DNA from: Sphingobacteriia bacterium 24-36-13
Lineage (GTDB): Bacteria; Bacteroidota; Bacteroidia; Chitinophagales; Chitinophagaceae
Direction of reading: 5' to 3'
Assembly: GCA_002281875.1 (NCBI GenBank)
Contig: NCHN01000025.1
Span: forward strand, 43,117 to 106,707
Length of the DNA: 63,591 nt
The notes under the pieces are model-generated. The model was not told the DNA's origin. It saw only the letters and a program-made list of their open reading frames with translations, and made no database searches. The position numbers and the translations under genes are program-made. Below, one piece after another: positions 19,285-29,039 of this stretch. Every line of letters begins with the position of its first letter. Positions within the stretch are counted from its first letter, which is position 1.

Positions 19285-20613
19285 CTACTTTTTCATTTTA
19301 AGTTTCGTAGCAATATGCTTGCCTACTTTTTGTCCTATATCTGTACTAATGATACAAGAATTGTGAAAATGTAAACCACCGTAAAATCTGGCCCAATTGT
19401 TTTCGTCAGCAGCGTGCCGGAAAGATTTGAAACTTCTATTAGCAATACCAAATTCTAATTCTGTTGAATCTGTATACGCAAAATTATCTCCATATACACT
19501 AGTCAACGCTTCTGCTGCTGCAGAAGAAATAGTGGAATGTCCACAAGTGTATTCTGGAAACGCTGGGGTTTGCAAATAGGGTCTCCAGTTGATATCGATG
19601 TATTGATTAATCACTGTTTCCGGACGTACTGTATTGTATTTATACTTAACATACCAGCATTGAATAAATGCGTCAAATAAAGCAATAGCGGTTGAAGTGG
19701 TTGCGTAAATAGTTTCTGCATAGTCACTCTTTGCTTGCTTAGCAGCAATACCAACTACACTCATCCAGTGACCTGGGGGAGAAAACTTTTTACTTCCAAA
19801 CATTACATGCCCCGTCACATTCATCTTAAAGGGATTATCGTCCCAAAATTCAGCGATATGTTTTTGTTCGGGGGTTAAACTATCTATTGCATTTTTAATG
19901 GCAATTACTTCTTGATAATATTTACTGTTCTTATCGGTAATATTGAAAGTTGGAGGCGGAGCTGGTTCATAAATACTCGCACTATCTATCACCATGGTTC
20001 TAATTTCCATCCAATGCGGTTCTGCTGCAGATGCATACATAGGTGGGGTTGGAACCCATCTTCCTGGTTCCTTGGTAACCGTGTATTTTTCCGCTCCTCT
20101 GGTTTCTAAATAATTGTCTTTTTTACTCCATCTAATGATAGCCGCACTTACACTATCCGCCAATGTTTTAGAAGCTTTCTCCACTTTTGATGGAAGACCT
20201 TTTTTTCTTGCCAACTCCAAAATACTGTCTGTATAAACTTGCATGCTTCCTTCCGGAAATGTTACCGACTCTCCCACTTTAGCATAAGCCAATAATGCAG
20301 CCAATTTCCAATCTGTATCTTCGGTAGTAGTAGGTAGTTTTAATTCGGGCAATCCATTTAATTGACCCCCTAAAGATTGGTATTGATTTCCATTATTAGC
20401 CGCCATTACTTCGTAAGCTGCAATTGCAGCATACGCATAATTTCGCGATGCCACCATGGGTGGAAAATTATTTCCCATGACCACCGTATTCAATTCATGA
20501 ACGGTTTTGCTGAATAAGATGGGGTCGTGTAAAAAAGTTTTATACTCTGTATTGTTGTTGCAAGAAATCAAGGCTATAATAAATAAGCCAAGCACCGCCA
20601 AGCGCTTTAACAT
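19285..20613 (-). CDS. Vanadium-dependent haloperoxidase / PAP2-like lipoprotein, divergent active site
   Basis: A 442-aa lipoprotein with lipobox ALISC. The first superfamily motif is intact (KYKYNTVRP, about residue 320-330). The second reads CGH instead of SGH (near 356) and the third reads ARFYGGLHFHNS, replacing the usual SR and the final Asp while keeping the vanadate-ligand His. The frame extends two codons upstream to a TTG, but the ATG at 20611-20613 is the likely start. It follows the unknown 186-aa gene by about 46 bp and precedes the beta-barrel gene by 34 bp. The substitutions suggest a changed or lost activity. Confidence 0.78.
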   Translation of the reverse strand: MLKRLAVLGLFIIALISCNNNTEYKTFLHDPILFSKTVHELNTVVMGNNFPPMVASRNYAYAAIAAYEVMAANNGNQYQSLGGQLNGLPELKLPTTTEDTDWKLAALLAYAKVGESVTFPEGSMQVYTDSILELARKKGLPSKVEKASKTLADSVSAAIIRWSKKDNYLETRGAEKYTVTKEPGRWVPTPPMYASAAEPHWMEIRTMVIDSASIYEPAPPPTFNITDKNSKYYQEVIAIKNAIDSLTPEQKHIAEFWDDNPFKMNVTGHVMFGSKKFSPPGHWMSVVGIAAKQAKSDYAETIYATTSTAIALFDAFIQCWYVKYKYNTVRPETVINQYIDINWRPYLQTPAFPEYTCGHSTISSAAAEALTSVYGDNFAYTDSTELEFGIANRSFKSFRHAADENNWARFYGGLHFHNSCIISTDIGQKVGKHIATKLKMKK

Positions 20614-20659
20614 AATCAATAATTAATAAGTAAATAAAAAAATGCTTAATATGCCAGCA

Positions 20660-21220
20660 TTAGGCTTGTGGCGGACGCTCTAAAAATGAAGTGTAATCAG
20701 CTAAAGCAAGCATTGGGTTGCTCAATTGAAAAGCTTTAGGGATGTCTCCATTACGAAACTGCCAGGTAAAGCAATGGTCACCTGTAAAGTCGGACAATGA
20801 GAACTTAAGTACTGTATGCTGATTGGTTGATTGTTCGTTATTGGTATTACTATTAAAATTAGCTGCCAAGCTTAAGAATTGATCTCTTGCATTGCGAATA
20901 CTGATTTTATCAATATTGGGTACACAAAGTAATTCCAATGAATCCTTAAAAAATCGACGCTTTACAAAATGATAAGTAACGCCATTGATGTCTACATCTC
21001 CTGTAGTGCTTTCATACACTTCTGAATTGGATCCATATGGGGTACTTGCAGCAATTTTGATATGAATTAAATTGGCTTCATCGTACTGATCTTGAAACAA
21101 GCTAGATTGAAAATCTTGGTCCGACTTGGTTTCTAAGTAGTTCAGCAACAGGTTGTATCCGCCCCAGCTAAAGAGCAGCAAACACAGGGATAATATGGTA
21201 AATACCCTTTTCAACTCCAT
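20660..21220 (-). CDS. Unknown envelope protein, first gene of the haloperoxidase/TonB operon
   Basis: A 186-aa protein I do not recognise. A hydrophobic N-terminus (residues 7-27) serves as a signal anchor or signal peptide. The rest is soluble and ends with the motif FLERPPQA. It has no lipobox cysteine and no obvious catalytic motif. It is the promoter-proximal gene of a five-gene minus-strand operon ending with the FecA-like receptor, so a role in that envelope system is inferred. Confidence 0.6.
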   Translation of the reverse strand: MELKRVFTILSLCLLLFSWGGYNLLLNYLETKSDQDFQSSLFQDQYDEANLIHIKIAASTPYGSNSEVYESTTGDVDINGVTYHFVKRRFFKDSLELLCVPNIDKISIRNARDQFLSLAANFNSNTNNEQSTNQHTVLKFSLSDFTGDHCFTWQFRNGDIPKAFQLSNPMLALADYTSFLERPPQA

Positions 21221-21254
21221 AAAAATACTTTAAATTTTTACATTTGAAATAATT

Positions 21255-21262
21255 TATTTTTG
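21255..21262 (+). promoter_or_regulatory. Bacteroidota-type -7 element upstream of the SRPBCC/GyrI-like gene
   Basis: The plus strand reads TATTTTTG (TAnnTTTG), 34 bp before the ATG at 21297, in the divergent spacer. No clear -33 element at the usual spacing. Confidence 0.35.
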
Positions 21263-21296
21263 TAGTATCATCTTTCATCATTACTCAATTAGCCTA

Positions 21297-22223
21297 ATGA
21301 AAAAAGTATTGTATATACTGGTTCCCGTACTGTTTTTTGTGATTATATCCTACTTATTACCCAATGAAAAAGCCACAACCGAAACCGTTTCGGTACCAAT
21401 GCCTGTAGATGCGGTAACAAGGGTGATGACCAACCAGCAAGAATGGGGTAAATGGTTCCCTGGTTCAAAATCGAACGACACTACGTATATGTATTACGAG
21501 GCGCCCATCACCATTCATAAAGTGTTGATGAATGGCTTTAAAGGCACGATGATTAATAAGGATATGGAAATTAGCTTAGACTTTTCATTCATAGCTGGTA
21601 AAAATGCCCGGACCGATTTTACTTTGAACACAGTAATGAAACTCTCGTACAATCCTATTTTACGATTCAAACAATTTCTTTCTTTGAATGCCGCAGAAGA
21701 CGATAGTAAAAGATTGCTTTACCAAATTCAAGATTATTTTTCTGATGTTTTAAAAGTATATGGTTACCCAATTGAAATGCAAAAAGTGCCCAACTCTTCT
21801 TATGTATCTACGAAACAAACCTACGACCACGAACCAACCACCGATGAAATATATGCGCTGATAGATGAAGTGAATGAGTTTATTGCCGGTGTTGAAGTTA
21901 AAATTGTCAACTTCCCCATTATGAATGTATTTAAGGAAGATTCTACCAATTATACTTTAATGGTTGCGGTGGCTACTGAAAGAGATATCCCTTCGAGCGG
22001 TAAATTCATGTTGAAGAATATGATGCTGGGTAATATTGTAGTATGTGAAGTAACTGGAGACAAAACCGTTATTCAAAAATGCAATGAAGCGGTTAAAAAC
22101 TATGTGCAAGACTACCGCAAAACCAGTCCAGCCATTTCTTTTGAAAGACTCATTACCAATAGAAGAACCATTAGAGACAGTACCAAATGGAGAACCACCA
22201 TTAATTATCCAGTATTTCAATAA
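21297..22223 (+). CDS. Membrane-anchored SRPBCC plus GyrI-like domain protein
   Basis: A 308-aa protein with an N-terminal hydrophobic anchor (residues 4-22). Next comes an SRPBCC/polyketide-cyclase-like module (about 30-150, containing the WGKWFPG segment), then a GyrI-like/effector-binding module (about 175-280). Both are small-ligand binding folds; no DNA-binding domain is present, so it is not a classical BmrR-type regulator. Ligand and role are unknown. It is the only plus-strand gene between the haloperoxidase operon and the CRTAC genes. Confidence 0.55.
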   Translation: MKKVLYILVPVLFFVIISYLLPNEKATTETVSVPMPVDAVTRVMTNQQEWGKWFPGSKSNDTTYMYYEAPITIHKVLMNGFKGTMINKDMEISLDFSFIAGKNARTDFTLNTVMKLSYNPILRFKQFLSLNAAEDDSKRLLYQIQDYFSDVLKVYGYPIEMQKVPNSSYVSTKQTYDHEPTTDEIYALIDEVNEFIAGVEVKIVNFPIMNVFKEDSTNYTLMVAVATERDIPSSGKFMLKNMMLGNIVVCEVTGDKTVIQKCNEAVKNYVQDYRKTSPAISFERLITNRRTIRDSTKWRTTINYPVFQ

Positions 22224-22237
22224 TTTGGATTAGCGAA

Positions 22238-25200
22238 TCATTTGATTTTAAGCACTTGCAAGGCTCCATTATTTTTAGCTAGGATCCAACATGAGGCATT
22301 GCCTATTTTGATGGTTGCTGTTTTTCTTACTTCACCTGTTATTGGTATATTACTCAATGTAGCAGCTTTGAATACACTTTGTTTATTCCATTGTAAGATG
22401 GTACCATAGTCTGCGTCTTGTCTGCCAATCTCAATATTGTTGTACCCGAAATTTCCTAGGAGTAAGAAACTATGCGGTTGCTGTTGGCTATTTGCAGGAT
22501 ATTTAAATGGAATTACTGCCCTATAGTTACTTAACTGCGCATTGCTCGGCATTTCAACGGGCTCAAATTTTCCATTCCCATTATTCATCAAAATAATATT
22601 GGCAAATTGGGTCGCTTTTAACTGAAGTGATTGATTCAATTTTTCTTTGTTAAACAATTGATCTAAAGAGGCTTTGGCAAAATCTTCGGCATAAAGAAAT
22701 TTCTTCTTTAAAACAGGTAAAGATTTTTCTAATTGAATTTTACTGGCAAAGGGCATTTCTTTCCCTTGTAAATAGTAAGTAATTACTTGCTCTGCTCTGC
22801 CATTATTATCAAAATCGTTCACGTACATGGTTACTGGTTCCTGCTCACTTGCTTTTAATCGGCTATTCAAACCAAAATTACCTGCAATGATGTCTAGATG
22901 CCCGTCTTCATTCATATCGGTTACCGTAAGCGATTGCCACCAACCTTTTTGATTCAATAGGGTTTGTTTGGTATACTTATTTCCACTTTTAATAAAAGCA
23001 TCGATGGTTCCCCAAGCAGCACTCAATAACAAGTCTTTTGTTCCGTCTTTATTGATGTCTACAAATTGAGCATCGGTAATCATTCCTGGGTTCAGCAAGT
23101 CTGTTGAATAACTACTCGTTACATCTTTAAACTTTCCTGTTCCATCATTCTGTAATAAATAACTTCTAGGTGCTACACCATATTTCCATGGTTCTACTCT
23201 TCCTGCAATAAATAAATCAATATGCCCATCCCCATTGATATCATCTGCTATAATTTTACTTTGGGTGGAATAAATGGCAGTAAATGCATCCACTTTTCGA
23301 GTTAATTTTCCTTTGCCATCATTCAAATATAATAATGGCAATAAATGAACATCTTCTCCATAATATTCATTCCCACCACTAGCAATGACTAAGTCAGTTG
23401 CTCCATCTTTATTAACATCGGCCCAAATAGCATCCGTATTTTCCCACATAGAATCTTGCAACAATGCAGGCTGTGGCATGGGTTTAAACTTCCCATTGGT
23501 CTGTTGTATGTACACCGCATTGTGAAATGATTTTGAAGCCCCTACAAAAACATCTTCTAATCCATCCCCATTGATATCAGCAATTGCTAAAGCTGGGCCT
23601 TCTGCTGAAGTCATATAAGGGATCAAAGGTTCACGATCAAATTCATTAAAAGGATTCTCTATATGCTGGTAATTTAATCCTGTTGCTTCGGTAATATCTT
23701 CAAAATAAGAGGGGTTTAACTTTTCTTGACTTTTGATCTGTTGTGCAAAATCATATTTTGGTAAACCCGACTGAAAAACGATTTGCTGTGTTTTCCCTGC
23801 TTGTAATTGAATTTGTTGAAAACTTTGATCGGGCCAAATTAGTATAGCAGAATCGGGTTTAATTTGATTGAGCCCCACTATTATAGGAACTTGCATGCTA
23901 GACAAGAACCCGTGTACAGGAAACTGTTCATGGGTATACACTTGATCTTTTGCATATACCAACAGCTTTGCTCCTACCGCTAATCGATTCTGCTTGGAAC
24001 CTACTAATTCAATTTTGGCATAATTATTAGCAGTGGAATCTTTATTGGTATTGTTTTGATAAACCAACACTGGATCATTAATATTATTCACTACAATATC
24101 TAGGTCTCCATCATTATCTAAATCTGCATACACTGCTCCATTAGAAAAACTATTGGGATTGTTGTTGATATTACTACTGATATTATTAAAGTTGAGTGAA
24201 CCCTTATTCAAGAAAAATTGATTGGGAATTTTTATCTCGGGAAACTGATTAATTAAGGTTAGGTCTTTGCTTTCTAAACTATTGTTCTTTAATTTTTCTT
24301 GCAAGGCTTCACCAGAAACAAAATTGATGTAATCAATATCATTCATTCTCTTGGGTATACCATTTGATACAAATAAATCCTTGTTCCCATCATTATTAAA
24401 ATCCATCCACAATGACGCCCAGCTCCAATCGGTTGCATGTATACCTGCATACTGTCCTACTTCACTAAATTGTAAGTTACCTCGGTTATATTGTAAATTA
24501 TTTCTAGCATATTGATGGGTATACCCAAAAGCCAATTTATTTTGAAAAATATTGTAATCGTCTTCAGATAAGGACCTTCTGAGCATATATGATTCATAGG
24601 GTAACATATCCATGGAAACGATTTCTGGAAGCCCGTCATTATTGGCATCTGCAATGTCTACACCCATAGTGAATTGACTGGTATGCATCAATTGCTTTTT
24701 TCCTTTTTCTTCAAATTGTCCTTTTTGATTATTGATGTATAAATAATCGTTCTCATGAAAATCGTTCCCTACATATATATCTGGCCATCCATCTAAATTG
24801 ATATCTGCTACTGCAACACCTAATCCATAACCTATTTTAGATCCATTGATGCCTACTGTTCTTGTAATATCAGTAAACCTTCCATCAGTTACTCCACTTG
24901 CATTTAATTTGGTATCGTTGCGATAAAATTTTTGCCCTGCCAAAGAATCAAATGTGTTTTCGAAGTTTTTTCTTGGCGCATAATTGCCATCATGATTAAC
25001 AGAGTGATTCAGTAAAAATAAATCAAGGTCTCCGTCTGCATCGTAATCTAAAAATGCAGCCTGTGTACTAAATCCCGAAAAATCCAATCCATATTGTGCT
25101 GCTTGATCTTGATAATGGGGAATTCCCTTTTCATCAATTTTTGTGCAAACCAATAGTTGATTTTTGCCTTTTAGCACTTTGTAATTTCCTACCCGGCAAA

Positions 25201-25597
25201 TATAAATATCTAGTAACCCATCATTATTAATATCAACAACTGATACGCCTGTGCTCCATGCAATATCAGTTGGAATTTCAGCAGCTTTGGTAATATCTTC
25301 AAACTGTAGTTGTCCTTTATTTAAATAAAGTCGATTGGGTTGCTGATTCGCTGCAAAAAACAAATCAACTTTCCCATCATTATTAAAGTCTCCTGCACCC
25401 ACTCCCGCACCATTATAATAATACATATAAGAGAACAAATTGAATGCGGGTGTTGGGGTGAGTGTATTCGAAAAATCCAATCCTGTTTTAGCTGAAGTAA
25501 TTGGGGTAAAAACAGTTTCCCCCTCTTGATTTTTACATGCTATAAAACCGAAGCATATGCTCCCAACTATCCATGATATCAAAGCAAATTTCCTCAT
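22238..25597 (-). CDS. CRTAC1-like VCBS/FG-GAP and ASPIC/UnbV surface lipoprotein
   Basis: A 1119-aa lipoprotein (lipobox GFIAC). An N-terminal beta-propeller is built from FG-GAP/VCBS repeats with at least seven calcium-type DxNxDGxxD loops (for example DFNNDGKVD, DINNDGLLD, DYDADGDLD). An ASPIC/UnbV domain follows at about residues 535-602 (NRLAVGAKLLVYAK to the IWPDQ segment), then a second propeller with about six more loops. The frame reaches a GTG at 25603 overlapping the upstream stop, but the ATG at 25595-25597 gives a cleaner signal peptide. It directly follows a paralogue (25603-28920). Probably exposed on the cell surface; molecular role unknown. Confidence 0.85.
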   Translation of the reverse strand: MRKFALISWIVGSICFGFIACKNQEGETVFTPITSAKTGLDFSNTLTPTPAFNLFSYMYYYNGAGVGAGDFNNDGKVDLFFAANQQPNRLYLNKGQLQFEDITKAAEIPTDIAWSTGVSVVDINNDGLLDIYICRVGNYKVLKGKNQLLVCTKIDEKGIPHYQDQAAQYGLDFSGFSTQAAFLDYDADGDLDLFLLNHSVNHDGNYAPRKNFENTFDSLAGQKFYRNDTKLNASGVTDGRFTDITRTVGINGSKIGYGLGVAVADINLDGWPDIYVGNDFHENDYLYINNQKGQFEEKGKKQLMHTSQFTMGVDIADANNDGLPEIVSMDMLPYESYMLRRSLSEDDYNIFQNKLAFGYTHQYARNNLQYNRGNLQFSEVGQYAGIHATDWSWASLWMDFNNDGNKDLFVSNGIPKRMNDIDYINFVSGEALQEKLKNNSLESKDLTLINQFPEIKIPNQFFLNKGSLNFNNISSNINNNPNSFSNGAVYADLDNDGDLDIVVNNINDPVLVYQNNTNKDSTANNYAKIELVGSKQNRLAVGAKLLVYAKDQVYTHEQFPVHGFLSSMQVPIIVGLNQIKPDSAILIWPDQSFQQIQLQAGKTQQIVFQSGLPKYDFAQQIKSQEKLNPSYFEDITEATGLNYQHIENPFNEFDREPLIPYMTSAEGPALAIADINGDGLEDVFVGASKSFHNAVYIQQTNGKFKPMPQPALLQDSMWENTDAIWADVNKDGATDLVIASGGNEYYGEDVHLLPLLYLNDGKGKLTRKVDAFTAIYSTQSKIIADDINGDGHIDLFIAGRVEPWKYGVAPRSYLLQNDGTGKFKDVTSSYSTDLLNPGMITDAQFVDINKDGTKDLLLSAAWGTIDAFIKSGNKYTKQTLLNQKGWWQSLTVTDMNEDGHLDIIAGNFGLNSRLKASEQEPVTMYVNDFDNNGRAEQVITYYLQGKEMPFASKIQLEKSLPVLKKKFLYAEDFAKASLDQLFNKEKLNQSLQLKATQFANIILMNNGNGKFEPVEMPSNAQLSNYRAVIPFKYPANSQQQPHSFLLLGNFGYNNIEIGRQDADYGTILQWNKQSVFKAATLSNIPITGEVRKTATIKIGNASCWILAKNNGALQVLKIK

Positions 25598-25602
25598 GTT
25601 CA

Positions 25603-28600
25603 CTATTTTTTTCCTACACTTGTTTTGCGTAAATACACTGGATACTGGTTATTCTGTAATAGCAAAAAGCCCGGTTGATTTTGAACCTGCAAAGGCAAAA
25701 CCTGTTTTATTTGTCCGTTAATACTGATACCGGATTGTTGTGGCGATGCAACATTAAATCCTCCTTTACCGTTGCCTAGTAATAGATTTCCATAAGATGC
25801 ATCAATGCTACAGAACTGAGGCAATAAATCAAAAAAGTTACCTGCCGCTAGAATATCTTTATTTCCATCATTATTTATATCCTCTACTACCAATGCTTGA
25901 ATGCTAGACAACTGTAATTGATAAGGCAATGGTTGAATGGTAAATCCTTTATTACTATTATTGATGGCGATAATGGAAGCCGCTGTATTCACTGTTAATA
26001 CTTTTGCATCAGAAAGCGTATTCGGGAACAGCGCTTGAATAGTTTTGGATGCAAAGTCTTGGTGCTTTAAATTTTCTTTTTTCAATGCAGGAAGCTGTTC
26101 TGTTATGTCTTTCTTTAAGAAAACGGGCATGTCTGCTCCGTTAATGGTATGGCTGAATATTTTTTCAACAGTACCATTCTTATCAAAATCTTTTAAGAAT
26201 ACTTTTACTGGCGCATTGTTACTTGCACGCAAATAAAAATTCTCTCCCAAATTACCCAATACTAAATCGGTATCGCCATCATTGTCTATATCAGACGCTA
26301 CTACTGTTTGCCACCATCCCAATTGATTTTCCAAACCTGATTTTTGTTCAATGAATTGCTTGCCATTAAAAGTATAAATATGTGGATACATCCATTCACC
26401 AGTAATAACCAACTCAGGCTCGGCAGAACCCATCACATTGGCATACACTGCACCAGTGATCATTCCCAAATTCATTAAAAATGGAGCAGCAGTATTACTC
26501 ACTTCCTTAAAATTTCCATTCCCCTCATTGTGATACAAAAAACTTTTAGGTGCAATACCATATTGTTGTGGCTCACTTCTACTGCCAATAAAAATATCCA
26601 ACTTTCCATCTTTATCATAATCCAAAGGAATGGCTATTCCACAATTGGTATGACTGATTAAAAAAGCGCCCGACTTCAAAGAAAAAGCCCCCTTTCCATT
26701 ATTGATATACAGTTGATTTTGATATAAGTCGGAACTAGCTGGAGCAGTGTTTCCTCCCCCGCCTACAAATAAATCCTGGTCTCCATCTTGGTCTGCATCA
26801 AAGAAAAATGCAGCTGTTACATCGTTGAATTTATATTGATTGAAATCTGCTACTTCTTGTAGCTTAAACCCAGCATTTGTTTGTAAGTACAACTGACTTG
26901 CTTGTCCATTGGCGCCGCCAATAAATAAATCGGGTAAGCCATCTTCATTTAAATCTGTTGATGCCGCTTTGGGTCCCAACTTACTAAGCATAAAAGGAAT
27001 ATTCCTCTCTGTATAAAAGTCTACCTGGTCATCTTCGGTATGCTTTGTGAATTGCATTGGAAATTCCTGCAATAATGATGGCACCGTTTTATTTGTATTG
27101 GGCAAAAATGGCTTTGCAGAAGAAACATCGTATACAATTTTGTGCAACTGATTAATGGCGGGTTTTGGTATAGTAGTAATGGCTCTATTCGGCCATATCA
27201 CTTGCATAGAGTCGGGTAATGATTTACCTAAACCGATTGTTTGTTTATATTCCACAGAACTTTGAAAACCCTTGCTGGGTATTAATTCTCGGGTTATTAT
27301 TTGTTTGCCCTGATAAATTTTTATAGTACTGCCTATAGCAAATGGATTGGGATTGCTGTAGGTTAAAGCCACTCCAATAAAGTGGTCTTTATTTTGTTCG
27401 CGACTTTTATTTTTATAAATAGTAGCCGGTTGATTTACATTGTTGATGACCAAATCTAAATCGCCATCATTGTCCAAATCTGCATATGCTGCACCATTGG
27501 AAAAACTGGGCTTGTCTAATCCCCAGTTCACATTTTCATTGGTAAACTTAAGGTCACCTCTGTTCTTAAACATACTATTGGGAATGGGAACAGATGGCAT
27601 TTTATCAATTACATTATTTACCTCTTCTTTTTTACCATTTAATACCATTTGATTCACTACATCATTGGCAAAAAAGTCAATAAAATCTTGATCTGTTACA
27701 TCTCTATAAATACCATTGCATACTAGTATATCTGCTAACCCATCATTGTCTGCATCAAACATGAGTGCACCCCAACTCCAATCACTTGCTGCAACTCCGC
27801 TATAAAAAGCGGTTTCTAAAAATTTTCCTTCCCCGTTATTTACTTGAAGTGCATTTTGTGTAAACTGATTAAAAAAGTCCTGATTTTTTTTAAGCATGAA
27901 CACGTCATAACCTTCAAAAGAAGTATTGGTTTTTAATCTATAATCATCCCCTGGTAACATATCAGTAGTAAAAATATCTGGCTTGCCATCATTATTAATG
28001 TCTTGCAAATCGGCCCCCATAGAAGAGAAACTGATATGTTGTGTTCTTGTTGCTATTTCATCTTTAAATGTTCCATTGCGTTGATTGATGTACAAATAAT
28101 CTTTCTCAAAAAAATCATTGGAAACATACACATCAGGATATCCATCTAAATTAATATCACCTACTGTAACCCCTAAACCAAAACTGATGATACTTCCATA
28201 AATTCCGGCTTCCTTGGTTACTTCAATAAATTTCCCATTTTCATTTTTATATAAATGATCTCCACCCCCTTTTAAGAATTCGGCGAATGGGGCTTGTGCG
28301 TCTGGTATATTACGCATATTTGCGTAATTAAGGGTATTCACCGGAATAGGACTATTGTTTACTAAAAAGCAATCCAAGTCTCCATCTAAATCATAATCAA
28401 AAAAACTGGCTTGTGTAGAATAGCCATCATTGTCTAATCCGTATTGGGCAGCCGATTCAGTAAATGTGTTGTTTTTGTTGTTGAGGTATAGCTTGTTTTT
28501 TCGCTTTTCTTTTTGCAGCATATTACCTGCATTGCACACATAAATATCTAACCATCCATCTGCATTAATGTCTACGAATACAACCCCTGTACTCCATTCT

Positions 28601-28920
28601 CCATTATAGGTAATACCTGCTTTTTGCGTAATGTCTTCAAACTCAAAATTGCCTTTATTCAAGTATAATTTATTGCTGCCTTGATTGGCAGTAAAAAACA
28701 CTTCTGGTAATCCATCGTTGTTTAAATCTCCTGTTGCAACTCCACCACCATTGTAAAAATTGCGGTATTTGAATACATTAAATGCATCTGACTCTACCAA
28801 TGTATTGGTGAATTCAATATTGGTTTTAACTTCTTCAAATAGAGTCTCTTTCAACTGATTTTTACAAGACCCCAATAAACCCATGGCAATAAATAATGCC
28901 ACCATCTGTTTCATACGCAT
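25603..28920 (-). CDS. CRTAC1-like VCBS/FG-GAP and ASPIC/UnbV surface lipoprotein
   Basis: A 1105-aa paralogue of the adjacent downstream protein, with lipobox LLGSC. It has the same plan: a signature YNGGGVATGDLNNDG near residue 55-70, a first set of calcium-type loops, ASPIC/UnbV at about 525-583, a second propeller, and a conserved C-terminal block (SIDASYGNLLLGNGKGG). It ends where the next gene begins and starts about 65 bp after the susCD terminator, so it has its own promoter or depends on read-through. A second ATG two codons in is possible. Confidence 0.85.
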   Translation of the reverse strand: MRMKQMVALFIAMGLLGSCKNQLKETLFEEVKTNIEFTNTLVESDAFNVFKYRNFYNGGGVATGDLNNDGLPEVFFTANQGSNKLYLNKGNFEFEDITQKAGITYNGEWSTGVVFVDINADGWLDIYVCNAGNMLQKEKRKNKLYLNNKNNTFTESAAQYGLDNDGYSTQASFFDYDLDGDLDCFLVNNSPIPVNTLNYANMRNIPDAQAPFAEFLKGGGDHLYKNENGKFIEVTKEAGIYGSIISFGLGVTVGDINLDGYPDVYVSNDFFEKDYLYINQRNGTFKDEIATRTQHISFSSMGADLQDINNDGKPDIFTTDMLPGDDYRLKTNTSFEGYDVFMLKKNQDFFNQFTQNALQVNNGEGKFLETAFYSGVAASDWSWGALMFDADNDGLADILVCNGIYRDVTDQDFIDFFANDVVNQMVLNGKKEEVNNVIDKMPSVPIPNSMFKNRGDLKFTNENVNWGLDKPSFSNGAAYADLDNDGDLDLVINNVNQPATIYKNKSREQNKDHFIGVALTYSNPNPFAIGSTIKIYQGKQIITRELIPSKGFQSSVEYKQTIGLGKSLPDSMQVIWPNRAITTIPKPAINQLHKIVYDVSSAKPFLPNTNKTVPSLLQEFPMQFTKHTEDDQVDFYTERNIPFMLSKLGPKAASTDLNEDGLPDLFIGGANGQASQLYLQTNAGFKLQEVADFNQYKFNDVTAAFFFDADQDGDQDLFVGGGGNTAPASSDLYQNQLYINNGKGAFSLKSGAFLISHTNCGIAIPLDYDKDGKLDIFIGSRSEPQQYGIAPKSFLYHNEGNGNFKEVSNTAAPFLMNLGMITGAVYANVMGSAEPELVITGEWMYPHIYTFNGKQFIEQKSGLENQLGWWQTVVASDIDNDGDTDLVLGNLGENFYLRASNNAPVKVFLKDFDKNGTVEKIFSHTINGADMPVFLKKDITEQLPALKKENLKHQDFASKTIQALFPNTLSDAKVLTVNTAASIIAINNSNKGFTIQPLPYQLQLSSIQALVVEDINNDGNKDILAAGNFFDLLPQFCSIDASYGNLLLGNGKGGFNVASPQQSGISINGQIKQVLPLQVQNQPGFLLLQNNQYPVYLRKTSVGKK

Positions 28921-28978
28921 ATGCTAAAATACACAATCTAATACGGACCATAACTCTTACGAACATATAAATTTGGGC

Positions 28979-29018
28979 AAAAAAAATCCCTCCGAAATCA
29001 GCAGATCTCGGAGGGATT
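28979..29018 (-). terminator. Strong Rho-independent terminator after susD
   Basis: A perfect 11-bp inverted repeat (28985-28995 with 29008-29018) with a 12-base loop is followed on the minus strand by a run of eight T residues. It lies 22 bp downstream of the susD stop codon and separates susCD from the CRTAC genes. Confidence 0.92.
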
Positions 29019-29039
29019 CGTATTCATTAACCAAGGATA

